The position numbers and the translations under genes were made by a program. Under the pieces are notes generated by a model. That model was not told where the DNA came from and searched no databases. It worked only from the letters and a program-made list of their open reading frames with translations. Of a stretch of 64,000 nucleotides of DNA, positions 19,221 through 27,390 are shown one piece after another. Within the stretch, counting starts at the first letter, position 1. Every line of letters starts with the position of its first letter. The DNA is taken from positions 116,431 through 180,430 of the forward strand of contig NZ_LMND01000033.1 of assembly GCF_001423265.1 (NCBI RefSeq), read 5' to 3'. Source of the DNA: Methylobacterium sp. Leaf108. Lineage in GTDB: Bacteria; Pseudomonadota; Alphaproteobacteria; Rhizobiales; Beijerinckiaceae.

Positions 19221-20552
19221 TCACCCGGCGGCGTCGACCGCCGTATTCGACGTGATGCCGATGCCGGTGTAGTGGAAGCCCTGCTGCATCGCCTCGGCCG
19301 GCGTGTAGACGTTGCGCAGGTCCACGAGCACCGGGGCGGCCATGATCTCGCGCAGGCGGGCGAGATCCAGCGCCCGGAAGGCGTTCCATTCCGTCACGAT
19401 GACCACGGCGTCCGCACCCTCGGCACAGGTATAGGCATCCTGCGCGTAGGTGACGTTCGACAGCATCAGGCCGGCCTGCTCCATGCCCTCCGGATCGTAG
19501 GCGACGATGCGCGCGCCGCCGTCCTGGAGGGCGGTGATGATCGACAGGGACGGCGCATCGCGCATGTCGTCGGTGTTGGGCTTGAAGGTGAGGCCGAGGA
19601 TGGCGATCGTCTTGCCCCGCACCGAGCCGCCGCAGGCCGCCACCACGCGCCGGGCCATTGCCCGCTTGCGCTGGTCGTTGACCGAGACCACCGTCTCCAC
19701 GAGGCGAACGGGGGTGCCTGCGTCCTGCGCGGTCTTGACGAGGGCCAGTGTGTCCTTGGGAAAGCATGAGCCGCCGTACCCCGGGCCGGCATGGAGGAAC
19801 TTGCCCCCGATGCGGTTGTCGAGGCCGATGCCGCGGGCGACCTCCTGGACGTTGGCGCCGACCTGCTCGCACAGGTCCGCGATCTCGTTGATGAAGGTGA
19901 TCTTGGTAGCGAGGAAGGCGTTGGCGGCGTATTTCGTCAGTTCGGCGGTGCGGCGGCCGGTGACCAGGATCGGCGCCTGGTTGAGGTAGAGCGGCCGATA
20001 GACCTTGGCCATGAGCTCGGTGGCGCGCGGATCCTCGCTGCCGATGACGATGCGGTCGGGGCGCTTGAAGTCCTCGATCGCCGCGCCTTCGCGCAGGAAC
20101 TCAGGGTTGGAAACAACGGAGACGTCCGCCTCGGGTCGCGCCTCGCGGATGATGCGCTCGACCTCGTCGCCGGTGCCCACCGGAACCGTCGATTTGGTGA
20201 CCACCACCGTGTAGCCGGTGAGCGATGCCGCGATCTCGCGGGCGGCCGCGAAGACGTAGGTGAGGTCGGCGAAACCGTCGCCGCGGCGTGAGGGCGTGCC
20301 CACCGCGATGAAGACCGCATCGGCCTGCTCCACCGCCGGCGCGAAGTCCGTGGTGAAGCTGAGGCGGCCCTGGCGCACGTTGTCGGCCACTAGCGCCTCC
20401 AGCCCGGGCTCGTAGATCGGCATGCGGCCGGCCTTCAGGGCCTCGATCTTGGCCGGGTCCTTGTCGACGCAGATCACGTCGTGTCCGAAATCGGCAAAGC
20501 AGGTTCCCGAGACGAGGCCGACGTAGCCGGACCCTACGATAGCGATGCGCAT
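19221..20552 (-). CDS. ugd: UDP-glucose 6-dehydrogenase
   Basis: This 443-residue protein has the NAD-binding GSGYVGLVSGTCFADFGHDV at the N-terminus, FIAVGTP, STVPVGTG and NPEFLREGAAIEDF. The catalytic Cys lies in GPGYGGSCFPKDTLAL, and GLTFKPNTDDMRDAPS is near the C-terminal domain. It oxidises UDP-glucose to UDP-glucuronate, a precursor for capsule, LPS or exopolysaccharide. It stands alone in the window. The closest polysaccharide genes are the ABC-2 permease, GT4 and phosphohexomutase at 45-51 kb. Confidence 0.95.
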   Translation of the reverse strand: MRIAIVGSGYVGLVSGTCFADFGHDVICVDKDPAKIEALKAGRMPIYEPGLEALVADNVRQGRLSFTTDFAPAVEQADAVFIAVGTPSRRGDGFADLTYVFAAAREIAASLTGYTVVVTKSTVPVGTGDEVERIIREARPEADVSVVSNPEFLREGAAIEDFKRPDRIVIGSEDPRATELMAKVYRPLYLNQAPILVTGRRTAELTKYAANAFLATKITFINEIADLCEQVGANVQEVARGIGLDNRIGGKFLHAGPGYGGSCFPKDTLALVKTAQDAGTPVRLVETVVSVNDQRKRAMARRVVAACGGSVRGKTIAILGLTFKPNTDDMRDAPSLSIITALQDGGARIVAYDPEGMEQAGLMLSNVTYAQDAYTCAEGADAVVIVTEWNAFRALDLARLREIMAAPVLVDLRNVYTPAEAMQQGFHYTGIGITSNTAVDAAG

Positions 20553-20836
20553 CCGTTGTGACCCTCTGGTTCCTGTTCGAGGCCGGCCTCGTCGACGCGT
20601 GCACCGGTCCGGCGCGTGGTCCGCCGATGGGTGCGGACTGCCAAGGGACGGCAGGGCCGTTCCCCGACGACTCGGGCATGCCGCTTCGCGCCTTGATAGG
20701 CCGCGCCATCGGACCTGTCACCAGCACCCACGTCATGGCAAGGACTTAGACCGGGCGGCATCGGTCCGGGACGGGGTGGACATCGGCGGGTTCCGCCCTT
20801 GGGCCCCGCCGTCCGCGGGATCGGGCCGGTCGCGCA

Positions 20837-21742
20837 TCAGTCTGCGGAATCGTGGATGTCGAAGGCGGCCTCGATGCGCCGGGCCACGAGGTGGGTCGGG
20901 CCGTCGAGATGCGCGCGCGACCGCTGCATCAGGCGGGCGGTCTGGGTAACGGCGCTGGCTTCGGTGAGCGGCATGAAGGCGAGGACGCCGCGGCGGATCT
21001 CGTCGCAGACGTCCGGCAGGTTGACGAAGGCGATGTGCGGCGCCGTCATCGCCAGGCGTTTCATCAATTCGATGGAATTGGTCTCCACCGCCGGCGTGAG
21101 GGCGAGCCCTGGCGGCACCAGGTCGTCGAGGACGTCGCGCAGGGCCATGGATGGCTCGGCGACCACCAGCGGATAGGCGAGGCAGTCCGCCAGCCGCAGG
21201 CGGTCGCGCCCGTTCAAGGGGTGCGTCGGCGCCATCACGGCCCCGAGGTGATGCTCGAAGGCGGCGATGCAGGTCAGGCGCGGATGCGACGGCAACCGGT
21301 AGGCCAGCGCCAGGTCCGCCTCGCCGGCCAGGAGTGCCGCGACGATGCCCTCGGCCGGCAGGACGAGCACCGTGACCACGATGTCGGGATGGGTCTCGCG
21401 GAACTCGCGGATCACGTCGGCGAGCAATCCGGCGGCGAGGCCGGCCATGGTGGCGATCGTCACCCGTCCGCGGCTGAGCCCCTTGAGGGCGGCGGCCTGG
21501 GCCAGCGCCTGCTCGTGGCCGCGCAGGGTGTCGCGGACGTGGCGGATCAGGATCTCGCCGGTGGCGGTGAGGCGCAGGCCCCGCGGCATCCGCTCGAACA
21601 GCGGCGTGCCCATCTGCGCCTCGAGGGCGAGGATCTGGCGGTTGATCGCGCTCGACGCCACGTCGAGGCGCGCCGCCGCGGCGCGGATCGAGCCGCTGCG
21701 GGCGACCTCGTCGAGATAGCCCAGCAGGCGATGGTGCAGCAT
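20837..21742 (-). CDS. LysR-family transcriptional regulator
   Basis: With the start at 21742 the product has 301 residues. It begins with a LysR winged helix (LDEVARSGSIRAAAARLDVASSAINRQILALEAQMGTPLFER). The effector domain follows, with GRVTIATMAGLAAGLLADVIREF. A longer frame upstream adds a basic stretch with no homology. LysR proteins usually act on a divergent neighbour, but the next gene upstream (21939-22313) is on the same strand, so the target is not clear. Confidence 0.88.
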   Translation of the reverse strand: MLHHRLLGYLDEVARSGSIRAAAARLDVASSAINRQILALEAQMGTPLFERMPRGLRLTATGEILIRHVRDTLRGHEQALAQAAALKGLSRGRVTIATMAGLAAGLLADVIREFRETHPDIVVTVLVLPAEGIVAALLAGEADLALAYRLPSHPRLTCIAAFEHHLGAVMAPTHPLNGRDRLRLADCLAYPLVVAEPSMALRDVLDDLVPPGLALTPAVETNSIELMKRLAMTAPHIAFVNLPDVCDEIRRGVLAFMPLTEASAVTQTARLMQRSRAHLDGPTHLVARRIEAAFDIHDSAD

Positions 21743-21938
21743 CGGGCCCCCGGTCGTGCATCGGCGCGTTCGCGGCCGCTCGGCCGCTCGGGCGATCCCC
21801 CCTTTGCACGGACCTTGCCATCTCTTTGGCCATCCCCCGGCCGGGCTATCGCCCGGCGCGGGCCTCCCGGCGGATCGGGCCGGAAGGATGTGTTTCACGT
21901 GAAATAAATCCTATCCGACGATGCTTCGTCCCGACGGA

Positions 21939-22313
21939 TCAGGAGGCGGGATCGACGTCGAAATCCGAAGGCTCGAACAGCGGCCGGATCTCGATGACGC
22001 TGGGGCCAAGCATCGGGTTGGGGCACCGCTTCACCCATTCCACCGCCTGGTCCAGGTCGTCGACCTCCCACAGCCAGAAACCGGCGACGAGGTCGTGCGG
22101 CCCGGGGAACGGCCCGTCGACGACGGTGCGATCCGCCCCGTCGAACGCCACCCTCTTGCCCCTGGAGGTCGGGCGGAGGCCCTCCCCCGCCTTCAGGATG
22201 CCAGCCTCGATCAGGTCGGTGTTGTAGCGTCCCATCGCCTCGAGGAGGACGGGCGAGGGCATGACGCCCGCCTCGCTCTCGGTGGTCGCCTTGACCAGAA
22301 CCATCACCCGCAT
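21939..22313 (-). CDS. YciI-like (DGPF) family protein
   Basis: The protein has 124 residues from the ATG at 22313. It opens MRVMVLVKATTESEAG and contains the family block VVDGPFPGPHDLVAGFWLWEVDDLDQAVEWVKRCP. The DGPF/YCII fold is a ferredoxin-like barrel of uncertain enzymatic role; members often lie beside ECF sigma factor genes, which is not the case here. It is complete. Confidence 0.85.
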   Translation of the reverse strand: MRVMVLVKATTESEAGVMPSPVLLEAMGRYNTDLIEAGILKAGEGLRPTSRGKRVAFDGADRTVVDGPFPGPHDLVAGFWLWEVDDLDQAVEWVKRCPNPMLGPSVIEIRPLFEPSDFDVDPAS

Positions 22314-22377
22314 TCCGCCCTCCCCGGCACGATCTCTCTTCGTCGCGCGGGGAGGATAGCACCGACCGGGCGAGGCC

Positions 22378-23691
22378 CTATTCCGCGGGCGTCGCCACCG
22401 GCCGTCGGCCGCCGTCCTTCGTGCCCGACGAGGTCGGCGGGGCGTAGCCGTAGGTCTCGGGCATCGCGACGAGGTAGAGCACGAAGCCCGCCGCGGCGAT
22501 GCCCGCCAGCACCAGGAAGGCGGTGGAATAGCCCGCCGAGACGATGATGAGGCCGGCCAGCGTCGCCGAGAACGAGGCGCCGAGCCCCTGCGTGGTGGCG
22601 ACCGCACCCTGCGAGACGTTGAAGCGCCCGGTGCCGCGGGTGAGGTCGGCGACCACGATGGGAAACAGCGCCCCGTAGATGCCGGCCCCGACCCCGTCGA
22701 GGAGCTGGACGCCGACGAGGTAGTAGGGGTTGTCCGAGACGGTATAGAGCGCGCCGCGCAGGGCGAGGACGCCGAACGCCACGAGGAAGATCGGCTTGCG
22801 CCCGATGGCGTCCGCCTTGGCGCCGACGAAGACGGCGACCGGCACCATCACGAATTGCGCCGCCACGATGCAGACGGAGATCAGCGACGTCGCGCTCTCC
22901 TTGCCGGCGAGCTTCGTCAGCAATTGCCCGACCGAGGTCAGCATCGCCGCGTTGGAGAGGTGGAAGATCGCCGCCAGCACCGCGAACAGCATCAGGTAGC
23001 GGTTCTGCAGCAGGGCGCCGATGCCGGAGGCCTGCTCGTCCGATTGTCCGGCCTTCTCGTCGAGGCCGCGGGCGAGATCGTCGTCGATGGCGTCGGCCGA
23101 CACCATCAGCATCGCGCCGACGCTGAGGACCGCCAGCACCGCCATCAGCCAGAACACCACGATCGGCCCGAAGAAGTAGGCGGTCGAGCCGGCGATGGCC
23201 GCCGAGACCGCGTTGCCGGCGTGGTTGAAGCCCTCGTTGCGGCCGATGCGCTTGGCGAACATCTTCGGGCCGACGACGCCCAGCGTGATCGCGGCTAGCG
23301 CGGGCGGGAACACCGCCCCGGCGATGCCGGCCACCGATTGGGTGGCGGCCACGACGTAGAAGTTCGACACGAAGGGCAGTGTCAGGCAGCTCGCCGTCAC
23401 CGCCAGGGCGCCGGCGATGACGATGGCGCGCTTGTGGCTGCTGCGGTCGATCAGGGCGCCGGCCGGCGTCTGCGCGATGAGGCCGGCGATGCCGGCGATG
23501 GTCATGATCAGGCCCGTGGTCGCCTCGTTCCAGCCCTGGTCGGGGCCGCGCACGGCGATGAGGTAGATGGCCAGATAGGGGCCGAGGCCGTCGCGCACGT
23601 CGGCGAGGAAGAAGTTGAGGGCGTCGAGGCCGCGCAGGGACCGGGCCGAGGGCGTGCGGACGTGCTGATCGGAGGAAGGCTGTGCCGTCAT
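22378..23691 (-). CDS. MFS transporter
   Basis: The 437-residue product starts at the ATG at 23691. It has twelve hydrophobic segments and the motif-A-like loop GALIDRSSHKR between helices 2 and 3, repeated as GAKADAIGRKP in the second half. The opening RSLRGLDALNFFLADVRDGLGPYLAIYL is typical of a Rhizobiales MFS subgroup of unknown substrate. It is an inner-membrane secondary carrier. It lies 248 bp from the next minus-strand gene upstream. Confidence 0.88.
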   Translation of the reverse strand: MTAQPSSDQHVRTPSARSLRGLDALNFFLADVRDGLGPYLAIYLIAVRGPDQGWNEATTGLIMTIAGIAGLIAQTPAGALIDRSSHKRAIVIAGALAVTASCLTLPFVSNFYVVAATQSVAGIAGAVFPPALAAITLGVVGPKMFAKRIGRNEGFNHAGNAVSAAIAGSTAYFFGPIVVFWLMAVLAVLSVGAMLMVSADAIDDDLARGLDEKAGQSDEQASGIGALLQNRYLMLFAVLAAIFHLSNAAMLTSVGQLLTKLAGKESATSLISVCIVAAQFVMVPVAVFVGAKADAIGRKPIFLVAFGVLALRGALYTVSDNPYYLVGVQLLDGVGAGIYGALFPIVVADLTRGTGRFNVSQGAVATTQGLGASFSATLAGLIIVSAGYSTAFLVLAGIAAAGFVLYLVAMPETYGYAPPTSSGTKDGGRRPVATPAE

Positions 23692-23939
23692 CGGTGGTCC
23701 TGACGTGATCGGCCGTGGGGCGGGCCCGATGACGGCCCCGTCCGAAAGCGGGCTCTCGGAGCAGGCGTGGTCGGTGGGCCGGACCGGCGGTTCGGGAAGG
23801 CTGATGAACACCGAACGGACCGGCAGCCTGGGCCCCGTGTCGTTTCGACGTTCCGCAACCGCACCGCGAGCGCCTTGGTTCCCGCATCGAATCGTCGGTC
23901 GATACAATTCTTCGTCGAGGTCCGGATGAAGAGTCGGCT

Positions 23940-25469
23940 TCAACCGTGCCCGCGGATGGGCCAGCGCGGGGCGCGACCGGAGCCGTCGATGAATTCGAAC
24001 CGCTCGGACCGGTTGAGGGTGTGGAAGCGCTTGCCGCGCCAGCCGGGCCCGGCCCGGACGGTCGTCTCGACGGTCTGGCCGAATCCGTCGTCGTCGAGGC
24101 GGTCGATCCGGGCCAGCGCCAGGGCCTCGCCGTAACCGCGCCGTCCGTCCTGCACCGGGCGGATCAGGACGCCGTCGCGGGCGACGATGTGGCCGGCCGG
24201 GCGGGCCGAGGCGATGTCGATGAGCACCGGGTTGTGGGCATGCGCGGTCCAGGGCCCCCGGAAATCCGGGGCGGACCACAGATGCAGGGCGTCGGAATAG
24301 GAACCGCGCACCGGGCCGCCGTCGTGGTCGGCGTGGACGTCGCGCACGGTGGCGAACATCCACCAGCGCCCGGCGTGTTCGAGCAGGGTCACGTCGCCGG
24401 CGGTCAGGCCGGAGAGCAGGGTCGCCTCCTTCACCCAGCCGCCGGGAAAGGCGGTGGCGCGGTAGAGGTCGACGGTGCCGTTGGCCGAGCCCTCCGGGAT
24501 CATCCAGACCTGCCCGTCGCGGGCGAACACGAACGGGTAGGAGAGGTGGTAGGGCTCGTCGAGGACCGGGACCGGCGTACCCACCGGACCGTTCTCGTCG
24601 AACGCCACAGCCGAGATGATCGCCTTGCCGCGGGCGTGCTCGTAATCCTCCACGAACAGCACCGTGCGGCCGCCGTGGTCGATGGCGAAGGGGTCGGCGT
24701 AGAAGCGGTGGCCGTCGTCGGGCAGGTCGTGCCAGCCGGTCCCCGGCAGGGCCCTGAGGTCGACGAGGTCGGGCCCGGTCAGGTGACGCCAGCCGACACG
24801 CCAGTGCGGCGCCCGGTAGCACAGGTGGTAGATCCGCCGCAGTACCGCCCAGGCCAGCATCCGCGTCGCGCGCCGGGCGAGGGCCGGCAGCCCGAGGTCG
24901 GGCGGCGGCGGCGGGGTGGGCACAACGGCCCCGCCCTGCGGCATGGCGGGCTCGTGCTGCGACACCGCCGCCACGATGAGCGTCGTGACGCGGGCGAGGG
25001 CGTCTTCGAAGGAGATCAGCGCGGCACCGATCGATTCGGTGCCGAGCCGGGCCGCGACGTGGGTGCGGCCGTCCTCCGCCAGGGTCGCCACCGGCATCCG
25101 TCCGTCGAGGAGGCAGGCGAGCAGGCCCTCTTCGCCGGCGACCCCGTCGAAGCGCAGCGTCCAGACCCGCGGGGCGGCGCCGGCGACGACATCGCCGCAC
25201 AGGTCGATCACGAGGTCGGGCGTCGCGTCGCGCGGTGCCGGATAGGCCCTGAGCGCGTCCGGTGGCAGCGGGGCCGAGGGGCCGTTCGCCGGCACGCGCC
25301 CGATGAGCGCTTCGAGGCGGAACAGCAGGGCCGCGTTGTCCGGCAGGCCGCCGGGGCCGGGCGAGGCATCGAGGTCGAGCGCGATGCCGGGCAGCCGCAT
25401 CAGACGCGTCATCAGCGTCGCGTGCCAGCGGCGCGGGGCGCGACCGTCGAGACGGAGTCTCAGATCCAT
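23940..25469 (-). CDS. glucosamine-inositolphosphorylceramide-transferase-like carbohydrate protein
   Basis: The 509-residue product starts at the ATG at 25469. The N-terminal ~200 residues look like a formyltransferase-like/Rossmann part with a short proline run (PTPPPPPDLG). Residues ~215-500 match the beta-propeller-like domain found at the N-terminus of plant GINT1 transferases and in bacterial sugar-transfer proteins: FYADPFAIDHGGRTVLFVEDYEHARGK, YHLSYPFVFARDGQVWMIPEGS and GDVTLLEHAGRWWMF. The active-site chemistry is not established. It may modify a surface glycan or lipid. The assignment rests on recognisable blocks, not on a search. Confidence 0.6.
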   Translation of the reverse strand: MDLRLRLDGRAPRRWHATLMTRLMRLPGIALDLDASPGPGGLPDNAALLFRLEALIGRVPANGPSAPLPPDALRAYPAPRDATPDLVIDLCGDVVAGAAPRVWTLRFDGVAGEEGLLACLLDGRMPVATLAEDGRTHVAARLGTESIGAALISFEDALARVTTLIVAAVSQHEPAMPQGGAVVPTPPPPPDLGLPALARRATRMLAWAVLRRIYHLCYRAPHWRVGWRHLTGPDLVDLRALPGTGWHDLPDDGHRFYADPFAIDHGGRTVLFVEDYEHARGKAIISAVAFDENGPVGTPVPVLDEPYHLSYPFVFARDGQVWMIPEGSANGTVDLYRATAFPGGWVKEATLLSGLTAGDVTLLEHAGRWWMFATVRDVHADHDGGPVRGSYSDALHLWSAPDFRGPWTAHAHNPVLIDIASARPAGHIVARDGVLIRPVQDGRRGYGEALALARIDRLDDDGFGQTVETTVRAGPGWRGKRFHTLNRSERFEFIDGSGRAPRWPIRGHG

Positions 25470-25884
25470 GTCTGTCTCAAGTGCATGTCTGTCTCGAATG
25501 CATCTCTTGCACCGGCTCCGGGACGGCGAACCCGACCTGTCCCTACGCCCCCCGCCCTTGCGAAAGACTTGCGGCCGGAGCGATGACCACGCCGGACGAA
25601 GCCCTCGCTCCTCGAGGGTGCGCGTAGATCCTTTTGCATCGCAATATCGATCTCGTCGCGTGTCTGCCGCTTTTTCTCGCATCGATAAAAGGTGATGGAA
25701 ATATGCGCATCGTTAAACTGTGATCAAACTCGCGCTCTACGGCCTGATTTAAAATACGGCATGCTCATAATGATCGCACTCATCGGAATAGATGGAAGTA
25801 AACCGTGCAATCGGGGTCAGAATTGGGCTATGATCACGTCATATCGAGCGCCATACGCTCCGGCGCCATAGAGAGACAGCACCG
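25470..25884. other. intergenic region, relatively AT-rich
   Basis: This 415-bp gap separates the divergent glycan-type gene and the DUF2735 gene. Bases ~25630-25850 are clearly richer in A+T than the surroundings (e.g. TTAAAATACGGCATG, TTGGGCTATGATCACG). They probably hold the promoters of both genes. No RNA gene or clear operator was seen. Confidence 0.4.
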
Positions 25885-26082
25885 ATGACGATCAGCAATA
25901 CGCGCGAAACCGCCAAGATCTACGCCTTCGTGCCGCGGACGCGGGCAACCGGCTCGGGGCAGCCGTCCGGCCTCAAGTCCGGATCCGCCCAGGACGCCCA
26001 GCAGGTGCCGGTCTGCGACTTCAGCGGCAGCTGGTACCATGCGGCTGCGATCCAGGACGCGCCTCAGCCGCGCCGGTCCTGA
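25885..26082 (+). CDS. DUF2735 small protein
   Basis: This 65-residue protein has the two blocks expected of DUF2735: an N-terminal ETAKIYAF(V)P followed by basic/glycine residues, and a C-terminal SGSWYHAAAIQDA. The family is restricted to Rhizobiales-type bacteria and has no known function. It is monocistronic, with a preceding AT-rich promoter region. Confidence 0.72.
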   Translation: MTISNTRETAKIYAFVPRTRATGSGQPSGLKSGSAQDAQQVPVCDFSGSWYHAAAIQDAPQPRRS

Positions 26083-26145
26083 TCCGCGAGCCCGAACGGC
26101 GATCGAGCGCGTGGCGCGGCCTGCCGGCCCGCTGCCGGCCGCCCG

Positions 26146-26907
26146 TCAGAGGAGCACGCGCTGCCGCTGGCCCCGACGCTCGAAGTAGAACGGGATCGGC
26201 AGATAGGGCGCGAAGCCGCCGGCGACCTGCGCTTCCAGGTCGCCGAGAATGACGTCGGTGATGCGCGGCAGGTCGAGCTTGCGCGCCTGGGACAGGTTCA
26301 CCCAGACGAGTTCGACGAGTTCGGAGTCGGGTGTCACCACGCCGGGCGTCTCGCCCGCCACCGCCGTGCGGTCGATGGCGAAGAAGCGGGTGTCGAACCG
26401 GCGCGGCCGCCCCGGCGGGGTGATGGCCCGGGCGACGAGATGCATCGCCTCCAGGTCGGGCAGGACGCCGTTGTCCCGGAACGCCGCCCAGGGGCCGTCC
26501 GGTACGTCCTCGGGCGCGCCGTAGTCGCGGGTGCCCAGGAGCAGGCCCGTCTCCTCGTAGGTCTCGCGGATCGCCGCCAGGGCGAGGGATCGGCCGAGAT
26601 GATGGGGCGGGCGCACCACCTGGGCCGTCAGGGCGGCCTCGGCCCTGGCCGAGAGCGCGCCGGCCACCGGCATGTGCCGGTCCCAAGTCTCGATACGCCC
26701 GCCGGGGAAGACGAATTTGCCCGGCATGAACGCGAGGCCGGCGTGCCTCCGGCCCATCAGCACCTTGGGCGTGCGGCCCTTGCGGTCCACGAGGATGAGG
26801 GTGGCGGCGTTGCGCGGCCGCGCGGCTGGCGGGCGCCCGCCCCGCTCAGGCGTGGCCGAGGCCGGGGGTTCTGTCGTCGCCGGGTCCGCGCCGGAAATCG
26901 GGTCCAT
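26146..26907 (-). CDS. Nudix hydrolase
   Basis: The 253-residue product starts at the ATG at 26907. It contains MPGKFVFPGGRIE, then the Nudix helix ending AAIRETYEETGLLLG, where the REx2EE metal ligands are seen; a long insertion separates the GG from the RE motif. This is a subfamily typical of alphaproteobacteria with C-terminal LPIPFYFERRGQRQRVLL. It is likely to cleave a nucleoside-diphosphate derivative; the substrate is unknown. Its 5' end overlaps the DUF983 gene by about 62 bp in another frame, indicating coupled expression. Confidence 0.85.
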   Translation of the reverse strand: MDPISGADPATTEPPASATPERGGRPPAARPRNAATLILVDRKGRTPKVLMGRRHAGLAFMPGKFVFPGGRIETWDRHMPVAGALSARAEAALTAQVVRPPHHLGRSLALAAIRETYEETGLLLGTRDYGAPEDVPDGPWAAFRDNGVLPDLEAMHLVARAITPPGRPRRFDTRFFAIDRTAVAGETPGVVTPDSELVELVWVNLSQARKLDLPRITDVILGDLEAQVAGGFAPYLPIPFYFERRGQRQRVLL

Positions 26908-27367
26908 GCTGCAGGTCCTCGGGCCGCACCGCCGCCTCGGCGCGGGGCAGCGGTAGCGTGGCGAAGCCATGCATGCCAAGCGCATATTGCAGGCCCACCA
27001 CGGCACCCTTCACCGGCTGCAGCAGCGCCATCGCCATGATCAGGGTGACGATGGGCCAGAAGCTGAGCTGGAACCACAAGGGCACGTCGTATTCGGTCTC
27101 CATCTTCAGGAGCGCGTAGCCGACGATGTGCCCGACGATGAAGATCACGATGTAGGGCGGCAGGTCGTCGGCCCGGTGGTGATGCATCTCGAGCCCGCAG
27201 GCCTCGCACTCGGGCCGCACCTTCAGGAAGCGGCCGAAGATCTTGCCCTCGCCGCAATGCGGGCACCGGCCGAGGAAGCCGGTCGCCATGGAGCGGACCA
27301 GTCCTTTTCTGACGGTCGGAGCGGTCGTCGCACTTGGCGTCGTCATATCGTCGTCCTGAACGGCCAT
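26846..27367 (-). CDS. DUF983 membrane protein
   Basis: This 173-residue protein has zinc-knuckle-like CPHCGEGKIF and CEACGLEMHHHRADDLPPY, followed by two membrane helices. This is the standard DUF983 layout. The function is unknown. It lies just downstream of RNase R and overlaps the Nudix gene, as commonly seen in Rhizobiales (rnr-DUF983-Nudix). Confidence 0.88.
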   Translation of the reverse strand: MAVQDDDMTTPSATTAPTVRKGLVRSMATGFLGRCPHCGEGKIFGRFLKVRPECEACGLEMHHHRADDLPPYIVIFIVGHIVGYALLKMETEYDVPLWFQLSFWPIVTLIMAMALLQPVKGAVVGLQYALGMHGFATLPLPRAEAAVRPEDLQHGPDFRRGPGDDRTPGLGHA

Positions 27368-27390
27368 GCGACGAGCTTAACCCGTTCGCC

